DNA from: Gallionella sp.
GTDB lineage: Bacteria; Pseudomonadota; Gammaproteobacteria; Burkholderiales; Gallionellaceae
Direction of reading: 5' to 3'
Assembly (NCBI GenBank): GCA_017880945.1
Contig: JADGRM010000070.1
Span: forward strand, 1-9,445
DNA length: 9,445 bases
The notes beneath the pieces are model-generated. The model saw only the letters and a list, made by a program, of their open reading frames with translations. It ran no database searches and was not told the DNA's origin. Within the stretch, counting starts at the first letter, position 1; every line of letters begins with the position of its first letter. This document shows positions 7,005 to 9,445 of the stretch, in pieces. The position numbers and the translations under genes were made by a program.

Positions 7005-7613
7005 ATGAAACTATACTATTCACCAGGCGCCTGCTCGCTGGCTTCGCACATCGCGCTGTACGAAACCGGCCTGCCGTTCGAGATCGACAGGTTGATCAAA
7101 ACCACCAAGATGACGGTCGGCGGGGAAAACTTCATGCAGATCAATCCCAAGGGTTACGTGCCAACCATCAAACTTGATGACGGCAGCATCCTGACCGAAG
7201 GCGCTGCCGTCCTGCAATACATCGCCGACCAGAAGCCCGACTCCGGTCTTGCCCCCAAAGCCGGCACGATGGAGCGTTATCGCCTGCAGGAATGGCTCAC
7301 TTTCATCAGCAGCGAACTTCATAAATCCTTTAGCCCGATGTTCAACAAGGACACGACGGAAGAAGTGAAAACCAATGTGCGTAATTTGCTTACCAAGCGT
7401 TTTGGTTATGTGGAAACACAGTTGGCGAACAAACCGTATTTGATGGGCGATCATTTCACCGTGGCGGATGCGTATCTGTTCGTGGTGGTGAACTGGAGCA
7501 ATCCCGTCGGCTTCGATCTCAGTCCGTTTCCACGAATCAAAGAATACCAGGCGCGTATCGCTGCACGTCCCGCTGTGCAAGCGGCGATGAAAGCAGAAGG
7601 TTTGCTGAAATAG
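7005..7613 (+). CDS. gstA: Beta-class glutathione S-transferase
   Basis: The 202-residue cytoplasmic enzyme conjugates or exchanges glutathione on electrophilic substrates. It closely follows E. coli GstA (about 201 residues). The N-terminal thioredoxin-like domain (about 1-80) starts MKLYYSPGACSLASHIALYE with the beta-class Cys10. It continues with NPKGYVP carrying cis-Pro53 and LTEGAAVLQYIAD (63-75) for glutathione binding. The helical C-terminal domain carries the class-specific His106 (ELHKSF) and FTVADAYLF (151-159), the N-capping motif near Asp155. No key residue is missing. The start is fixed by the conserved N-terminus; GACGGGAA upstream is only a weak ribosome site. It begins 35 bases after the preceding terminator with no clear promoter, and converges on gatB. 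Confidence 0.95.
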   Translation: MKLYYSPGACSLASHIALYETGLPFEIDRLIKTTKMTVGGENFMQINPKGYVPTIKLDDGSILTEGAAVLQYIADQKPDSGLAPKAGTMERYRLQEWLTFISSELHKSFSPMFNKDTTEEVKTNVRNLLTKRFGYVETQLANKPYLMGDHFTVADAYLFVVVNWSNPVGFDLSPFPRIKEYQARIAARPAVQAAMKAEGLLK

Positions 7614-7632
7614 ATTTGCTGATCAGGTAGGC

Positions 7633-7667
7633 AAAAAAAGCCGCATCACTGCGGCTTTTTAGTTTTT
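7633..7667. terminator. Bidirectional terminator between gst and gatB
   Basis: AAAAAGCCGCA (7635-7645) is perfectly complementary to TGCGGCTTTTT (7650-7660) across a 4-base loop TCAC. The T-run at the right end serves the plus-strand gst. The A-run at the left end is a T-run on the minus strand and serves gatB, whose stop is 22 bases to the right. Confidence 0.9.
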
Positions 7668-7688
7668 GTGTGTAAGCAAACCTTGCGA

Positions 7689-9257
7689 TCAACTGGCAAG
7701 CTTGCGTTTCAACACATCGTTCAACTGCGCCGGATTGGCTTGGCCCTTGCTGGCCTTCATCGCCAGACCGACAAAGAAGCCGAACACCTTATCCTTGCCG
7801 CTGCGGTACTCGGCCACTTGTGCCGGATTGGCGGCGATGATCTCGTCCACGATCTTCTCGATTGCGCCGGTATCTGAAACTTGCTTCAGCCCCTTGGCGT
7901 CAATTTCCGCATCAATTGAGGTTAGGGCTTCAGCCAACTTGGCAAAAATTTGATTTCGTCCCCAAGCGCTATCCAAAATTTCTTTGGCAGTTTTTACGTT
8001 GATAGTGTTATCACTAACTCGAGCAAGAAGTCCTGCAAGCCAAGCGGCAGAAACGGGGCAGTTTTCAATTTCTAGTTTATCGCGCGCAAGCAGGGCAGAA
8101 ATTTCACCCATAATCCAGTTAGCAACCAGCTTGGATTGCTTGGGCAAGCAACTAATTGCGGCCTCAAAAAAATCCGCCATCGCGCGCGAGGCAGTTAGGA
8201 TGCTGGCATCATATGCGGACAAGCCAAGATCGTTCACATAGCGCTTCTGTTTGGCCTGCTGTGATTCAGGCAACGTTGCGCGCACTTGTTCGAACATTGC
8301 GGGGGTGATGTCCAGCGGCAACAGGTCCGGATCGGGGAAGTAACGGTAGTCGTGCGCTTCTTCCTTGCTGCGCATCGCGAGGGTTTCACCTTTGTCCGCA
8401 TCGAACAATACCGTTGCCTGATGAATCTTGCCGCCATTTTCCAGCGTGTCGATCTGCCACTGCACTTCGTAGTCGATGGCCTGCTGCATGAACTTGAACG
8501 AGTTGAGGTTCTTGATCTCGCGGCGGGTGCCGAGCGGTTCGCCGGGGCGGCGCACCGACACATTGACGTCGCAGCGGAACGAACCTTCCTGCATGTTGCC
8601 GTCGCAGATGCCGATCCAGCGTACCAGCGAATGCAGGGTTTTGGCATAGGCCACCGCTTCTGCTGCCGAACTCATGTCCGGCTCGGAAACGATCTCGAGC
8701 AGCGGTGTTCCGGCACGATTCAAGTCCACGCCAGTAACGCCTTGGGACTCACCGTGTACCGACTTGCCCGCGTCCTCTTCCAGATGGGCGCGGGTGATGC
8801 GCACCACTTTCTCGTAAGGCTTGGCGTTGCCGGACAGCGGATCGACTTGTATCGTCAGCGCGCCCTGCCCCACAACCGGCAGATCGAACTGGCTGATCTG
8901 GTAGCCCTTGGGCAGGTCCGGATAGAAATAATTCTTGCGCGCAAACACCGAGCGCGGCGCGATGTGCGCGCCGACGGCAAGGCCGAACTTGATCGCGCGC
9001 TCCACCGCGCCCTTGTTCAACACCGGCAGCACGCCCGGCAGCGCGATGCTCACCGCGTCGGCCTGCGTGTTCGGCTCGGCACCATAGGTGGTTGAGGCAC
9101 CCGAGAATATTTTGCTGTTGGTCGAGAGTTGGGTATGCACTTCCAGCCCGATGACGATTTCCCATTCGGGTGCCCGGACATAACCAGCCACTTGGCTGCT
9201 GTCTTTAGGCAGCCTAGTGGAATGGCTAGTAGTTTCATCAGAAGTTCTACGTAGCAT
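7689..9257 (-). CDS. gatB: Aspartyl/glutamyl-tRNA(Asn/Gln) amidotransferase subunit B
   Basis: GatB is the kinase and tRNA-binding subunit of GatCAB, which converts Glu-tRNA-Gln and Asp-tRNA-Asn to the amidated forms. Numbering from ATG 9257 gives 522 residues. It shows [14 protein letters not shown] (31-44), [17 protein letters not shown] (107-123), HLEEDAGKS (158-166), [17 protein letters not shown] (178-194), and [14 protein letters not shown] (223-236). A helical domain and a YqeY-like tail ending [28 protein letters not shown] follow. GatB proteins normally begin at about Met-x-Trp-Glu, so about 30 residues are extra here. ATG 9263 (4 bases after the gatA stop), ATG 9257 (8 bases after GAGG) and GTG 9191 are all possible; I favour 9257. 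A stretch encoding about residues 345-450 is AT-richer than the rest. Identity is certain; the start is not. Confidence 0.95.
   Translation of the reverse strand: MLRRTSDETTSHSTRLPKDSSQVAGYVRAPEWEIVIGLEVHTQLSTNSKIFSGASTTYGAEPNTQADAVSIALPGVLPVLNKGAVERAIKFGLAVGAHIAPRSVFARKNYFYPDLPKGYQISQFDLPVVGQGALTIQVDPLSGNAKPYEKVVRITRAHLEEDAGKSVHGESQGVTGVDLNRAGTPLLEIVSEPDMSSAAEAVAYAKTLHSLVRWIGICDGNMQEGSFRCDVNVSVRRPGEPLGTRREIKNLNSFKFMQQAIDYEVQWQIDTLENGGKIHQATVLFDADKGETLAMRSKEEAHDYRYFPDPDLLPLDITPAMFEQVRATLPESQQAKQKRYVNDLGLSAYDASILTASRAMADFFEAAISCLPKQSKLVANWIMGEISALLARDKLEIENCPVSAAWLAGLLARVSDNTINVKTAKEILDSAWGRNQIFAKLAEALTSIDAEIDAKGLKQVSDTGAIEKIVDEIIAANPAQVAEYRSGKDKVFGFFVGLAMKASKGQANPAQLNDVLKRKLAS
9185..9227. repeat. 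Cluster of overlapping short inverted repeats at the gatA-gatB junction
   Basis: Four short arms share an AGCC/GGCT core. CAGCCA (9185-9190) pairs with TGGCTG (9193-9198). GGCTGC (9194-9199) pairs with GCAGCC (9209-9214). AGCC (9211-9214) pairs with GGCT (9224-9227). The pairings are mutually exclusive, so the RNA could switch between hairpins. It lies inside the predicted extra N-terminal codons of gatB. Confidence 0.5.
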
Positions 9258-9267
9258 GCTCATATCC

Positions 9268-9445
9268 TCAAAGCCCGATGTCTTGCGGGACGCGATCATG
9301 ATGATCGGTCGCCTGCTGGTATTGGTGCGCGACATTCAGCATCTGTGCCTCGGCGAAATAGTTGCCGATGATCTGCAGCCCGACCGGACGGCCATTGCTG
9401 CCGAAGCCCGCAGGGATCGATATGCCGGGCAGGCCGGCCAGATTC
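9268..9445 (-). CDS. gatA: Glutamyl-tRNA(Gln) amidotransferase subunit A, C-terminal fragment
   Basis: Only the last 58 codons and the stop (TGA at 9270-9268) lie in the window; the gene continues past the right edge. The fragment reads [15 protein letters not shown], then [18 protein letters not shown] and [15 protein letters not shown]. That is the characteristic end of GatA, the amidase-signature subunit that releases ammonia from glutamine for GatB. The catalytic Ser-cisSer-Lys residues lie outside the window. The stop is 4 bases from the first gatB ATG, so the two are translated from one message, as usual in gatCAB operons. Confidence 0.93.
   Translation of the reverse strand, partial: NLAGLPGISIPAGFGSNGRPVGLQIIGNYFAEAQMLNVAHQYQQATDHHDRVPQDIGL

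Noticed and set aside
8286..9095. Open frame of 269 codons on the plus strand, antisense to gatB
   Set aside because: It lies wholly within the conserved part of gatB, has no ribosome site and no domain, and has typical mirror-frame composition.
1..9445. Search for tRNA/rRNA genes, CRISPR arrays, insertion sequences, attachment sites and toxin-antitoxin pairs
   Set aside because: No cloverleaf with T-loop consensus, no regularly spaced repeats, no transposase or integrase motifs and no small paired genes were seen on either strand.

Overview
No new defence, mobile or biosynthetic system is visible in this window. It looks like an ordinary chromosomal segment of a moderately GC-rich betaproteobacterium. 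The order argS, SPOR-domain gene, dsbA is, from memory, typical of Betaproteobacteria. The presence of gatA/gatB and the protein sequences suggest a Gallionellaceae/Nitrosomonadales-like relative. That placement is inference from protein flavour, not from a database search.

Layout. On the minus strand at the left (1-2242) is a two-gene unit: a YpfH-like serine esterase followed by an MFS_3-type major facilitator carrying a C-terminal monooxygenase-like domain, truncated by the window start. A 193-base divergent spacer (2243-2435) has a perfect TATAAT on each strand. From there the plus strand carries argS (arginyl-tRNA synthetase), a membrane-anchored SPOR-domain protein of FtsN/DedD type, periplasmic DsbA, and a short-chain dehydrogenase (to 6330). 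After a roughly 260-base gap with a probable sigma70 promoter comes a small exported NrfJ-like protein with its own strong terminator. A beta-class glutathione S-transferase follows (7005-7613). A symmetrical, bidirectional terminator (about 7633-7667) separates it from gatB and gatA, which run on the minus strand into the right edge. gatA is present only as its C-terminal 58 codons.

How the genes fit together. argS and gatAB serve aminoacyl-tRNA supply: ArgRS charges tRNA-Arg, and GatCAB amidates mischarged Glu-tRNA-Gln and Asp-tRNA-Asn. The SPOR protein and DsbA act at the cell envelope (septal peptidoglycan binding, disulfide formation). The NrfJ-like protein is also predicted to be exported. 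The esterase, MFS carrier, SDR and GST are general metabolic, efflux or detoxification genes of unknown substrate.

The most unusual points are three. GatB has an N-terminal extension of about 30 codons made of mutually complementary short palindromes at the gatA-gatB junction. The C-terminal third of gatB contains a markedly AT-richer patch. A 13-codon reading frame with the better ribosome site overlaps the start of the short-chain dehydrogenase gene.
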